Part shown: piece after piece, positions 1 through 8,560 of the stretch
Numbering within the stretch: position 1 is the stretch's first letter
Layout: every line of letters begins with the position of its first letter
From: Aurantimonas aggregata
Lineage (GTDB): Bacteria; Pseudomonadota; Alphaproteobacteria; Rhizobiales; Rhizobiaceae
DNA: 64,000 nucleotides
NCBI RefSeq assembly: GCF_010500835.1
Contig: NZ_JAAAMJ010000006.1
Span: 62,001 to 126,000, forward strand
Direction: 5' to 3'
Notes under the pieces: model-generated
The model's input: the letters and a program-made list of their open reading frames with translations, nothing else
What the model was told of the DNA's origin: nothing
Databases searched by the model: none
Position numbers and translations under genes: made by a program

Positions 1-886
1 CTACGATGACCAGCGCCGCCAACAGCAGCACGACGTCCTGCATGACGACCAGGTCGCGCTGCTGCAGCGCCTGCAGGGCGAGGCGGCCGAGGCCGGGGAG
101 GCCGAAGACGTTCTCGACCAGCACCGCGCCGGCGATCAGGAAGGTGAATTGCAGGCCGACGACCGTCACCACCGGCAAGAGCGCGTTCGGCACCGCGTGA
201 CGCCAGAGGGCCGCGCGCTTCGTCAGGCCCTTGGCGCGCGCGGTCCGCACGAAATCCTCGTGCAGCACGTCGAGGACCGCCGACCGTGTGACGCGGGTCA
301 GCACGCCGGCCTGCGGAAGCGCCAATGCGATGGCAGGCAGCGCCAGGGCGGCAAGGGCCGGCGGGATGCCGGCATCCCAGCCCGGAAAACCACCGGACGG
401 CATGATCCCGAGGGTCGAGGCAAAGACCAGGATGAGCAGGATGCCGACCCAGAAATTCGGCATCGCGACGCCGATCTGGGCGACGCCGGTGGCCAATAGA
501 TCCCAGGCACTGCCGCGCCGCGACGCCGCGAGAATGCCGAGCGGCAGCGCCAGCGCGACCGACAGGACGATCGCCATCAGCGCCAGCGGCAGCGTTACCC
601 CCAACCGGTCGAGGATCAGGCCTGCCACCGGGCCGCCATAGGTGGTGGAGGTGCCGAGATCGCCTGTCAGCACGCCGCCAATCCAGGCGGCAAAGCGCAG
701 CGGCAGCGGCTGGTCGAGCCCGAGCTCGAGGCGCAGCGCCGCCAGCGTGTCGGGTCGTGCAGAGGTGCCGAGCATGATCGCTGCCGGATCGCCTGGCAGC
801 ACGTCCATGACCAGGAATATTACGACCGATACCGCCAGCAGCGTGACGACGAGGCCGGCGAGCCGCCAGGCGATCATCCGCAGCAT
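1..886 (-). CDS. ABC transporter permease, DppB type (partial)
   Basis: Inner-membrane permease of a family-5 (dipeptide/oligopeptide/nickel) ABC importer, forming half of the translocation channel. About 295 codons are visible from ATG 886; the C-terminus lies beyond the left edge. A first hydrophobic helix (residues about 4-25) leads into VLPGDPA, the usual DppB-type motif after TM1. More hydrophobic stretches follow, then the cytoplasmic loop ARAKGLTKRAALWRHAVPN, which matches the EAA-type motif that docks the ATPase. The start lies 7 bp after the stop of the upstream binding-protein gene, so the two are surely co-transcribed; a second permease and ATPases are expected off the edge. Substrate cannot be read from the sequence. 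Confidence 0.9.
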   Translation of the reverse strand, partial: MLRMIAWRLAGLVVTLLAVSVVIFLVMDVLPGDPAAIMLGTSARPDTLAALRLELGLDQPLPLRFAAWIGGVLTGDLGTSTTYGGPVAGLILDRLGVTLPLALMAIVLSVALALPLGILAASRRGSAWDLLATGVAQIGVAMPNFWVGILLILVFASTLGIMPSGGFPGWDAGIPPALAALALPAIALALPQAGVLTRVTRSAVLDVLHEDFVRTARAKGLTKRAALWRHAVPNALLPVVTVVGLQFTFLIAGAVLVENVFGLPGLGRLALQALQQRDLVVMQDVVLLLAALVIV

Positions 887-893
887 GGACGGG

Positions 894-2402
894 TCAGTCG
901 GTCCACGCGACGTCGGTCAGGTCGTTGGAAGGGATCGGCTCGTTCTCCCAGAGACCGGTGAGGGCGGCGTTCCAGACGCCGAGCTTCGGCATCACGAAGA
1001 GGTAGAGGGCCGGCACCTCGTCGGCGAGGATGCGCTGTGCCTCGCCGTAGCGGGCAATCCGCTCCGCCGGATCGGTGGCGGTCTCCGCCGCGACGATGGC
1101 GGCGTCGAAGGCCGGGTTGGCATAGCCGAAATAATAGTCCGGCCGCGCGTAGATCCCGATGTCGAGCGGCTCGGCATGGGCGACGATGGTCATGTCGAAA
1201 TCATGCCGGGTGAACACCTCGTCGACCCAGCGTGCCGGAAACTCGGTGGGGACGATCTGAAGCGTCACGCCGATATCGGCGAAGAAGGCCTGCAGTACCT
1301 CGGCGGAACGGCTCGCATAGGCCATTTGCGGCGCCTTGATCGTCAGCGCGAACCCGTCCGGATAGCCCGCCTCGGCGAGCAGTTGCCGCGCCGCCACCGG
1401 ATCGTAGGCGTAGGTGCCGGTAAGATCGACATAGCCCGGATCGTTCGGCGCGTAATGACTGCCGATCGGCTCGCCATAGCCGGCATAGACTCCCTGGATC
1501 AGCGTCTCGCGATCGACGGCCATCATCAGCGCCCGGCGGACCCGCGGATCGTCGAACGGTGGTTTGCGGCCGTTCATCCCGGCGACGACCTTCAGTTCTG
1601 TGCTGCCGACGACCGTGGCGAGATCGGCTTCGCCCTCCAGCGTCGCGTAAAGCTCCGGTGCGCCGAATTCCGGGAAGGCGTCGATGTCGCCGCTGCGGAT
1701 TGCCGCGGCCTGCGCCTGGGGGTCGGCGACGAAGCGGAACGTCGCGCCCGCCAGCGCCGGGACGTCATCGGCGTTCCAGTAGTCCTCGCGGCGTCTGAGC
1801 TCGATCCGATCGCCCTGCCGCCACTCGGCCAGCGCGAAAGGCCCTGTGCCGACCGGCCGGACATTGTTGGTTGCGGCGGAACCGGGCTCGACCATCACCG
1901 CCGCCGGCCAGGCGAGCCAGTAGAGCAGGTTGCCGGTCGGCTGCGACAGCGTCACGGTGAGCGTCTGCGGATCCGTCGCCTCGACCGTCTCGATCGTCGC
2001 GAAGAACTGCTTCTGCGGGTTGGTCGAGCTCTCGCCACGCGCCCGGTCTAGCGCGAACTTCGCCGTTTCGGCGGTGAAGGCCGCGCCGTTGGAGAAGCTG
2101 ACGTCCGGCTCGAGCGTGAAGACGTAGGTTAAACCGTCCTCGGAGATCGTCCACGCGCGCGCCAGCTGCGGCTGCACGTCGCCGTCGCGGTCGATCCGGG
2201 TCAGGCCCTCGTAGATGTTCTGCCAGGTCACCTGACCGATGGCGACGGGCGCCGCAGCGGTCGGGTCGAGGCCGGCGGGCTCGATCGCCATGCCGATGGT
2301 CGCCGTGTCGCGCGCCTGCGCCAGGGCGGCATCGGGCAACGCGGCGAGGGCCATCACGAGGGCGGCGAGAACCCGAAGGCCGGCGACGGGACGGATCGGC
2401 AT
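894..2402 (-). CDS. ABC transporter substrate-binding protein, family 5
   Basis: Periplasmic solute receptor of the same importer as the downstream permease; 502 aa, normal for the DppA/OppA/NikA family. I chose ATG 2402 rather than an upstream in-frame start because it begins a clean signal peptide (MPIRPVAGLRVLAALVMALA, then an AQA cleavage region). The mature part opens with the family pattern AGLDPTAAAPVAIGQVTWQN followed by IYEGLTRID, and holds the later elements YVFTLEPDVSFSNG and RRALMMAVDRE. Peptides are the default guess; glutathione, nickel or opine ligands cannot be excluded. The gene leads a minus-strand operon. Confidence 0.9.
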   Translation of the reverse strand: MPIRPVAGLRVLAALVMALAALPDAALAQARDTATIGMAIEPAGLDPTAAAPVAIGQVTWQNIYEGLTRIDRDGDVQPQLARAWTISEDGLTYVFTLEPDVSFSNGAAFTAETAKFALDRARGESSTNPQKQFFATIETVEATDPQTLTVTLSQPTGNLLYWLAWPAAVMVEPGSAATNNVRPVGTGPFALAEWRQGDRIELRRREDYWNADDVPALAGATFRFVADPQAQAAAIRSGDIDAFPEFGAPELYATLEGEADLATVVGSTELKVVAGMNGRKPPFDDPRVRRALMMAVDRETLIQGVYAGYGEPIGSHYAPNDPGYVDLTGTYAYDPVAARQLLAEAGYPDGFALTIKAPQMAYASRSAEVLQAFFADIGVTLQIVPTEFPARWVDEVFTRHDFDMTIVAHAEPLDIGIYARPDYYFGYANPAFDAAIVAAETATDPAERIARYGEAQRILADEVPALYLFVMPKLGVWNAALTGLWENEPIPSNDLTDVAWTD

Positions 2403-2527
2403 GGAGCGGCTCCGGAATGTGTGGAAGGACGAACGGGCAGGGCTGGCGGCCGGCGCGACTGCCCTGCGGCATTCGGACGGAAAACCCGCCCGGGTGCAAG
2501 ACACGACGCCAATTCTTGCGCGGCTCG

Positions 2528-3244
2528 TCAGACGGGAACGCGAAGCCAGTAGATCCGCAGCGGCTGGGTGAGAACCTTGCGGCCGGACGCGTCGGTCGTC
2601 GCGCGTGCGGCAAACAGCCGGGCCACCTCGTCGCGCTTTTCCTCGATGATGGCGGCGCGTGACGGGGCGATCGCCTCCAGCCGCTGGATGAAGGCCTCGG
2701 CATCCGCATAGGGCTGGTTGCGCCGGTAGACGACGTTGCCGCGCAGTTCCAGCAATTGCGACCGCACCGCGTCGGCGACGGCCCGCGCCGCGGCGTCCAG
2801 CACGGCCGTCTCGTCTTCCACCGGCCGCATCACCTCGTGTTGCGGCCCCTCGGCCAGCGGCTCGACGACGAAGATCGTCCCGCCGCGGCGGGTGACCCGG
2901 GCGGCTTCGCCGAGAGCCTTGGCCATCTGCTCGACAGGCACGTGATGCAGCGAGTTGACGAATACCGCCGCGTCGAAGCCGGCGTCCGCAAACGGAAGGG
3001 CCTCGGCACCGCCGATGTCGAACCGGGCGCCCCGAAAATCCGCCTTGGCGCGCTCGATCGCTTCGGCATTCGGGTCGATGCCGGTGACGGCAAAGCCGCC
3101 ATCGCTCAGCGCCCTGGCAAGACCACCGCTGCCGGCGCCGATGTCGAGCACCGTGCGCGCCTTCTCCTCGGCGAGCCCCGCCGCGATTACCGCCGCCGTG
3201 TCGCCGGCGGCGAAAGCCTTATCCAGAGTACCCGGTGTCAGCAC
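2528..3244 (-). CDS. class I SAM-dependent methyltransferase
   Basis: Predicted soluble 238-aa methyltransferase. The SAM-binding motif I is VLDIGAGSGGLARAL (residues about 32-46), followed by VTGIDPNAEAI (acidic residue for the SAM ribose) and the post-motif FVNSLHHVPVEQM, as in the Methyltransf_11 group. The start is a GTG at 3244 because GAGGAG sits 8 bp upstream and the protein begins directly with the catalytic fold; no ATG occurs in frame nearby. Substrate unknown; ubiquinone/menaquinone-like small-molecule methylases are the closest general class. It is divergent from the acyl-CoA synthetase/acetyltransferase gene. Confidence 0.85.
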   Translation of the reverse strand: MLTPGTLDKAFAAGDTAAVIAAGLAEEKARTVLDIGAGSGGLARALSDGGFAVTGIDPNAEAIERAKADFRGARFDIGGAEALPFADAGFDAAVFVNSLHHVPVEQMAKALGEAARVTRRGGTIFVVEPLAEGPQHEVMRPVEDETAVLDAAARAVADAVRSQLLELRGNVVYRRNQPYADAEAFIQRLEAIAPSRAAIIEEKRDEVARLFAARATTDASGRKVLTQPLRIYWLRVPV

Positions 3245-3326
3245 GATCGTTCTCCTCGCGAGGCCAGCCCCCTCGCGCCGACATAGGCGACGCGGCGCCA
3301 AAGAGCGAGGCCGAAGCGATTCCGGT

Positions 3327-3340
3327 TTGACCCTGATCAG
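3327..3340 (+). promoter_or_regulatory. FNR/FixK-like dyad (candidate)
   Basis: The sequence TTGAC-CCTG-ATCAG resembles the CRP/FNR-type consensus TTGAT-N4-ATCAA (8 of 10 positions), and its core CCCTGATCAGGG is a perfect palindrome. It lies 91 bp before the start of the Pat-type gene and 83 bp before the divergent methyltransferase. Oxygen-linked regulation of either gene is an inference. Confidence 0.35.
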
Positions 3341-3430
3341 GGCCATGCGACGCTGGCTGGCGCTAGCTTGGCCCCATCGTGCCTCGCGCCTCGCCGCACG
3401 ATCCGCAGACGCCCACACGACGGAGACCCG

Positions 3431-6124
3431 ATGAGCATCCGCAACTTCGACGCGATCTTCGCGCCGCGCGCCATCGCGCTGGTCGGCGCCAGCAACGAGC
3501 CGGGGACGGTCGGCCGGGTGCTGGCGGAGAACCTGCTGCGCGGCGGCTTCGCCGGACCGGTGATGACCGTCAATCCGCACGAATTCGCCATCCAGTCGAC
3601 GCTGAACTACCGCTCGATCGATGCCTTGCCGATTACCCCGGACCTCGCCGTGGTGGCGACGCCGGCAGCCTCGGTGCCGGGCGTCATCGGCGAGCTGGCG
3701 CGGCGCGGCTGCCGCGCGGCCGTGGTGATCAGCGCCGGGCTGGGGATCGACGAGCATGGCCACGACCTCAAGCGCGAGATGCTGGAGGCCGCCCGGCCGC
3801 ATCTGATGCGCATCGTCGGGCCGAACTGCATCGGCGTGATCTCGCCGGCCAAGGGGCTCAACGCCAGCTTCGCGCATCTGACGCCGCGATCCGGCGACAT
3901 CGCGCTGGTCAGCCAGTCCGGGGCGATCGTCACGTCGGTGCTGGACTGGGCCGACGAGCGCGGCATCGGCTTCTCGCACGTGATGTCGCTCGGCGACATG
4001 GGCGACGTCGATTTCGGCGACATGCTGGATTTCCTCGCCGGCGACCGGGCGACCCGGTCGATCCTGCTCTATGTCGAGAACGTCACCCACGCGAAGAAAT
4101 TCATGTCGGCGGCGCGCATCGCCGCGCGCGCCAAGCACGTCGTGGTGATCAAGGCCGGACGCAGCGCCGAGGGCGCCCGCGCCGCGCAGTCGCATACCGG
4201 GGCGCTAGCGGGGTCTGACGCCGTCTACGACGCAGCTTTCCGCCGCGCCGGTCTCCTGCGGGTCGGCCAGCTCGACGAGATGTTCGAGGCCGCCGCGACG
4301 CTGGCGACGCGGCTGCGCGTCGTCGACGACCGGCTGACCATCCTGACCAATGGCGGCGGCGCCGGGGTCCTCGCCGTGGATGCGCTGGAGGCCGAGGGCG
4401 GCCGGCTGGCACCGCTCAGCGATGCGGCGATCGCCCGGCTCGACGCGGTGATGCCGTCCACCTGGTCGCGCGGCAATCCGGTGGACATCATCGGCGATGC
4501 GGACGGCGCGCGCTACGCCGCGGCCCTCGACATTCTCGGCGAGGAGCAGGACAGCGACGCCATCCTGGTGATCAATTGCCCGACTGCCGTCGCCAGCCCG
4601 ATGCAGGGCGCGCAGGCGGTGGCCGACGCGGTGGTGCAGCGGCCGCAGCGACCGATCCTGACCACCTGGCTCGGCGGAACCGCCGCGGCGCCGGCCCGGG
4701 CGTTCTTCGCCGCCCGCAAGATTGCCACCTTCGACGGGCCGGACAAGGCGATCCGCGCCTTCATGCATCTCCATCGCTACCGACGGAACCAGGAGATGCT
4801 GATGGAGACGCCGGCAGCGGGCGTGGTGATCGGCCCCGACGACCTCGAGGCGGCGCGCGCGATGGTGCAGCAGGTCCTGGCGACGGGGCGCACGGTTCTC
4901 ACCGAGCCGGAGTCCAAGCAGCTCCTGTCCTTGTTCGGCATCCCGATCGTCCAGACGCTGCTGGCGGCGGACCCGGAGGAGGCCGGCCGACGCTTCGGCG
5001 AAGTCGGCGGACCGGCGGTGCTGAAGATCGTCTCGCCGGCGATCAGCCACAAATCCGACGTCGGCGGCGTCCGCCTGAACATCCGCTCGGCCGAGGAGAT
5101 GGAGGCGGCGGCGCGGACGATGCTGGAAACGATCCGGCAATCCCTGCCGGATGCGCCGCTGGAAGGCTTCTCGGTGCAGCCGATGGTGGTCCGCGCCGAT
5201 GCGCAGGAACTCATCGCCGGCATCGCGTCCGATCCGACCTTCGGGCCGGTGATCCTGTTCGGGCGCGGCGGCAAGGCGACGGAGGTGATCGGCGACCGGG
5301 CGATCGGCCTGCCGCCGCTCAGCTCGGTGCTGGCGCGCGAGATGATCGCCTCGACGCGGATCTCCAAGCTGCTGGCCGGCTTCCGCGACGTGCCGCCGGT
5401 GCCGCTCGACCGCATCGTCGACGTGCTCTTCCGCCTTTCCGAGTTGGCGGTGCTGCTGCCGGAAGTCGCCGAACTCGACATCAACCCGCTTCTGGCCAAT
5501 GCCGGCGGGGTGATCGCCCTCGACGCGCGCGTCAGCGTCCGGCCCGCCTCCGCGGCCCTGGTCGGCCCGGCAATCCGCCCCTATCCGCGCGAGTTCGAGC
5601 AGATGATCGAGATCGGCGACGGCACCTCGCTGCTCCTGCGGCCGATCCGCCCGGAGGACGAGGCGGCGCTGGCCGCAATGGTCGAGCGCTGTACGCCGCG
5701 CGATCTCCGGCTGCGCTTCATGGGACAGATGCGGGCATTCCCGCACCAGACGGCGGCGCGCTTTTCGCAGATCGACTACGACCGCGAGATGGCGCTGGTG
5801 GCGATGGGCGAGCCCGACGAAGCCGGTAGGCTCTCGATCCTTGGTGTCGTGCGGCTGGTCTCCGATCCCGAGAACGAGGCGGCGGAATTCGCCGTGCTCG
5901 TGCGCTCCGACATGAAGGGGCGCGGCCTCGGCTACCGGCTGATGACGGCGATCCTCGACTACGGCCGTCGGCGCGGCCTGCAGCGCGTCTATGGCGAGAT
6001 CCTGCGCGAGAACGCCACTATGCTGCGCATGGCGCGCGAGCTGGGCTTCGAAACGGAGGAGGGCGACCCGCAGGACGACACGGTCAAGGTCGTCGTGGCG
6101 TTCGACGCCCGGACGCCTGCATGA
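3431..6124 (+). CDS. Pat-type protein: NDP-forming acyl-CoA synthetase fused to GNAT acetyltransferase
   Basis: 897-aa protein with the domain order of YfiQ/Pat proteins, which acetylate lysines (for example of acetyl-CoA synthetase). Order: CoA-binding Rossmann domain (about 1-130, start AIALVGASNEPGTVGRVL), succinyl-CoA-ligase-like domain with SHTGALAGSD (His255, the position phosphorylated in active NDP-forming ligases), ATP-grasp domain (about 470-690), and a C-terminal GNAT domain (about 715-890, acetyl-CoA loop near DMKGRGLGYRLM). E. coli Pat is of similar length (886 aa). His255 is present, so real ligase activity cannot be ruled out. ATG 3431 is chosen because the conserved N-terminus begins there. 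It stands alone, divergent from the methyltransferase. Confidence 0.88.
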   Translation: MSIRNFDAIFAPRAIALVGASNEPGTVGRVLAENLLRGGFAGPVMTVNPHEFAIQSTLNYRSIDALPITPDLAVVATPAASVPGVIGELARRGCRAAVVISAGLGIDEHGHDLKREMLEAARPHLMRIVGPNCIGVISPAKGLNASFAHLTPRSGDIALVSQSGAIVTSVLDWADERGIGFSHVMSLGDMGDVDFGDMLDFLAGDRATRSILLYVENVTHAKKFMSAARIAARAKHVVVIKAGRSAEGARAAQSHTGALAGSDAVYDAAFRRAGLLRVGQLDEMFEAAATLATRLRVVDDRLTILTNGGGAGVLAVDALEAEGGRLAPLSDAAIARLDAVMPSTWSRGNPVDIIGDADGARYAAALDILGEEQDSDAILVINCPTAVASPMQGAQAVADAVVQRPQRPILTTWLGGTAAAPARAFFAARKIATFDGPDKAIRAFMHLHRYRRNQEMLMETPAAGVVIGPDDLEAARAMVQQVLATGRTVLTEPESKQLLSLFGIPIVQTLLAADPEEAGRRFGEVGGPAVLKIVSPAISHKSDVGGVRLNIRSAEEMEAAARTMLETIRQSLPDAPLEGFSVQPMVVRADAQELIAGIASDPTFGPVILFGRGGKATEVIGDRAIGLPPLSSVLAREMIASTRISKLLAGFRDVPPVPLDRIVDVLFRLSELAVLLPEVAELDINPLLANAGGVIALDARVSVRPASAALVGPAIRPYPREFEQMIEIGDGTSLLLRPIRPEDEAALAAMVERCTPRDLRLRFMGQMRAFPHQTAARFSQIDYDREMALVAMGEPDEAGRLSILGVVRLVSDPENEAAEFAVLVRSDMKGRGLGYRLMTAILDYGRRRGLQRVYGEILRENATMLRMARELGFETEEGDPQDDTVKVVVAFDARTPA

Positions 6125-6145
6125 CGCGGGGCCTGCCCGCCGAAC

Positions 6146-6457
6146 TCACGCGATGGCGGACCGGATCCAGGCGACGGCCTCGTTCAGTGAGGCGAAGGGC
6201 GGCAGCTTGGTTCCCGTCGGATCACACCGGCCAAACCCTGCCTCCAGGAACCAGTGCCCGTCATGGGAGCCGTAATGCTCGCCGCTTAGCTGGGTGAGCA
6301 CGGCCACCAGCACCCCGTCGACGAAGACGATCTGGCCATCCAGTTGCTCGGCCCCGCAGGCGATCGGCGCGGACTGACATGAGAGAACTTGTTCCACCGC
6401 CTGGAATCCCGTCGTCGATTGACTGGGACAATACGCCGCGCGGGCCCTCCGGTTCAC
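6146..6457 (-). CDS. hypothetical protein
   Basis: Predicted 103-aa soluble protein that I do not recognise. Its codon use matches the neighbours (strong third-position GC), and the C-terminal half looks globular (GQIVFVDGVLVAVLTQLSGE, then HWFLEAGFGRCDPTG). It has four cysteines. The start is uncertain: GTG 6457 is the first usual start, but the best Shine-Dalgarno (GAGGAG) lies about 15 bp upstream, nearer an in-frame ATT. It is tail-to-tail with the Pat-type gene (21 bp gap). Confidence 0.6.
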   Translation of the reverse strand: MNRRARAAYCPSQSTTGFQAVEQVLSCQSAPIACGAEQLDGQIVFVDGVLVAVLTQLSGEHYGSHDGHWFLEAGFGRCDPTGTKLPPFASLNEAVAWIRSAIA

Positions 6458-6609
6458 GAAATTGGTGAAAATCTCCTCAGCCGGGAAAGCATCTGCGGCT
6501 CTCGCAGCGCCGAGCGGTGGGCCGATGATGGCAACCCGTCGCGTGCCGAATGCGCGATGCTCGTCTCGGGAAATCGGCTAAGGGAGTGGCAGCAGCCAGG
6601 AGGCAAAGG

Positions 6610-7281
6610 ATGCGTTTCTTCGATTTCAGTTCGTGGCAGAGCGTGCTCACGACCATGCTCGGGATCGCCATATTCGCGCTGGTCGGCGTCGGCATTCGCG
6701 TCTTGATGATGCTCACGCTGCAGCAGCGCCAGCAGCGGATGAACCGGCAGATCAACGAGCGCCTCAAGACGCTGATCGCGGCGTATCGAACGCTGGGCGG
6801 CTCGTTTACCGGCGAGCTGACAGTCAGTCCGGGGCATCTGCGGGACCTTCGCGGCGGCGCCGAGGGCCAAACCACCGAGCCGGCAGACCTGCCGGCGGCT
6901 GCGCCCTCCGATCGTCCGCGCCGCATTCGCGATGCCGTCGAGGCGGCCTTGTCGGATATCCTGCTGCTGGGGACAGAAGAGCACGTGCGCCTCGCCGGAA
7001 AGGCGGCAAGCGACATGGCGGCCGGCCGGCCGATCCATACGGCGGAGCTGGTCATTTCGCTGCGCAACTACGTCCGCAAGGCGCTCGACCTCGATCCGAT
7101 CCCCGCGGCGGTGGCGATACCCCTGCAAGGCCCGACGAGACTGCAGGGCGGGCAGGGTCGCGGCGGCGGAAGGGGTGACGCAGGCAAGGGCGGCGGCGGC
7201 GCAGGCGGCGGCGGAATGGGCGGCGACGGTGGAATGGGGATGGGCGCGGGACAGAAGTCCGACCCAACGACCGGAAACTAG
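6610..7281 (+). CDS. membrane-anchored hypothetical protein with Gly-rich tail
   Basis: 223 aa, function unknown. A single hydrophobic segment at about residues 11-34 (VLTTMLGIAIFALVGVGIRV) would anchor it in the inner membrane. A charged helical part rich in Gln and Arg follows, then a globular region (about 70-180), and a C-terminal tail of Gly with few other residues. ATG 6610 is preceded by AGGAGG at a good distance, which decides the start over upstream in-frame codons. The Gly-rich end suggests a flexible or multivalent region. Confidence 0.72.
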   Translation: MRFFDFSSWQSVLTTMLGIAIFALVGVGIRVLMMLTLQQRQQRMNRQINERLKTLIAAYRTLGGSFTGELTVSPGHLRDLRGGAEGQTTEPADLPAAAPSDRPRRIRDAVEAALSDILLLGTEEHVRLAGKAASDMAAGRPIHTAELVISLRNYVRKALDLDPIPAAVAIPLQGPTRLQGGQGRGGGRGDAGKGGGGAGGGGMGGDGGMGMGAGQKSDPTTGN

Positions 7282-7302
7282 AGGACGGGCCGGATCAGGG
7301 TG

Positions 7303-7545
7303 CTACAGGGCCGGTGGGGCGGGCGCCGTCTGCTGCTGGGCAGGCGAGGTGCCGGGCGCTGCCTGCTGGGCAGGCAGATCGCCGGGCGCTGCCTGCTGCT
7401 GCACGCTGCTGTCGGCGGGGGCGCTGCTGCGCAGGTCGTAAAGGATCAGCGCGGCGACGCCGAGACCGACAATCGCCAGCACGACATAGCCCGCCGCCGA
7501 TCGGTCCGAAGCGGATCGGTCCTCGTAGTCGTGATCTTTCGGCAT
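7303..7545 (-). CDS. small single-pass membrane protein
   Basis: 80-aa protein of unknown function. A charged N-terminus (about 18 residues) precedes one hydrophobic helix (GYVVLAIVGLGVAALILYDL, residues about 19-38) and a tail of Gln, Ala and Pro with near-repeats of AAPG and PAQQ. It lies tail-to-tail with the 6610-7281 gene and, in the same orientation, below another small membrane protein. The repetitive tail could mimic coding, but the start, helix and orientation support a real gene. Confidence 0.6.
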   Translation of the reverse strand: MPKDHDYEDRSASDRSAAGYVVLAIVGLGVAALILYDLRSSAPADSSVQQQAAPGDLPAQQAAPGTSPAQQQTAPAPPAL

Positions 7546-7590
7546 CGTCTCTCCCTGAGCGGCTGCGAAACGGCATCAGAGTAACCGGCG

Positions 7591-7622
7591 AAAGCGTGCG
7601 CCACGAAGGTAGCGCACGCTTT
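7591..7622 (-). terminator. terminator-like hairpin
   Basis: Inverted repeat AAAGCGTGCGC ... GCGCACGCTTT (11-bp stem, 10-nt loop) just after the stop of the 67-aa gene at 7631 and before the next gene in the same direction. On the minus strand the 3' arm ends in TTT only, so it is a weak or imperfect intrinsic terminator. Confidence 0.5.
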
Positions 7623-7630
7623 GTGGGCCG

Positions 7631-7834
7631 TTATTCAGCCGGCGGGACGACCACGGGCGCTGTGCCCTCTTCGGTCACCATCGGCACGACCTCTGCCTCT
7701 TCCTCGTCGAAGGAGCCAAGGGCCCATGCCAGCAGGATCAGCGCGAGGATCACGGCAATGGCGATGCCGATCCATTTGCCGACGCTGCTCTTGTTCTCGG
7801 TCGTGGTTACTTTCGGGTCACGGTAATTGCTCAC
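7631..7834 (-). CDS. small single-pass membrane protein
   Basis: 67-aa protein of unknown function. A polar N-terminus (about 20 residues) is followed by one strong transmembrane helix (WIGIAIAVILALILLAWALG, about 21-40), then an acidic segment (SFDEEEAEVV) and a Pro/Val-rich end. The arrangement resembles the 80-aa neighbour, suggesting a pair of related small membrane proteins. A stem-loop follows the stop codon. Confidence 0.65.
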   Translation of the reverse strand: MSNYRDPKVTTTENKSSVGKWIGIAIAVILALILLAWALGSFDEEEAEVVPMVTEEGTAPVVVPPAE

Positions 7835-7873
7835 GGGATAATTCCTTGATTGAATTTCTGGATCAGAACGGGA

Positions 7874-8347
7874 TCAGTTGTCGCTCAGCGACGAGCCGCG
7901 ACGGTAGGACCGCACGTCGGAGCCGGTGTAGGCGGGGTCCCGCTCGGCGCGCAGCGCCGGGTCGACGGTCCGGGTCGTGTCGCTGGGTGCGAGGAAATCG
8001 TAGTCGCGGAATTCCTCGTCGCGCGCGTCGAGATTGTGAGCTTCGGCTTCCGGGCGGCGCATGATGGCCTGGATGCGCTCGATCCGATCGTCGCCGGCAT
8101 TGACCGAGACGACGTAGTCGCCGTTCCGGATGCTCGCCTGGTACGTCCGGGCGTCCGCGTCCGGCAGATGCAGGTCATGGATCGCGTCGTTGTAGCGCGT
8201 GTGGTCAGTGTCGGTGGCGTCGACGCGGCGGTCGTGATCCGGGATCACGTGGATGTGGCCGCTCGAAACGCCCTCCGCTTCGAGTTCCTGGCGAACCAGT
8301 TCGGCGACAGCGTGGGTGCGGTAAATGGCGGTTACGTTGCGGTTCAT
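7874..8347 (-). CDS. stress-like protein resembling the general stress protein 17M domain
   Basis: 157 aa. The N-terminus (NVTAIYRTHAVAELVRQELE, then GVSSGHIHVIPD) has the ferredoxin-like 'flip the helix, predict a value' pattern seen in GSP17M/YflT-type stress proteins, in which a short strand precedes an Ala/Glu-rich helix. The middle has DYVVSVNAG and the rest is Arg/Asp-rich and probably disordered. ATG 8347 has a good AGGAGG-type site upstream. Family assignment is tentative. It belongs to the cluster of small stress or membrane proteins here. Confidence 0.6.
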   Translation of the reverse strand: MNRNVTAIYRTHAVAELVRQELEAEGVSSGHIHVIPDHDRRVDATDTDHTRYNDAIHDLHLPDADARTYQASIRNGDYVVSVNAGDDRIERIQAIMRRPEAEAHNLDARDEEFRDYDFLAPSDTTRTVDPALRAERDPAYTGSDVRSYRRGSSLSDN

Positions 8348-8560
8348 GTTTTGCCTCCTGAAACATTATCGTTGTGAGGCTAATCCAGCCGGCCCTTTGG
8401 AGTTCCATAGGCAATCGAGCACCCGTGCCGAACTCGGACGGCGCCGCTTCACAGTCCAGTTGCTGGAATGTCTGCAGTGAGCGTCAGGAGGCATTCGAGA
8501 CTATCGGGCCCGGAGCGGTTTCGGCACTCACGCGATACTTCGCGGTGACAGACGAATTCT

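Noticed and set aside
642-2051. Long plus-strand open frame over the ABC binding-protein gene
   Set aside because: Shadow frame in high-GC DNA; the minus strand encodes a complete binding protein with a signal peptide.
8348-8420. EcfG (general stress) promoter before the GSP17M-like gene
   Set aside because: A GGAAC is present on the minus strand, but no CGTT-type -10 follows at 16-17 bp.
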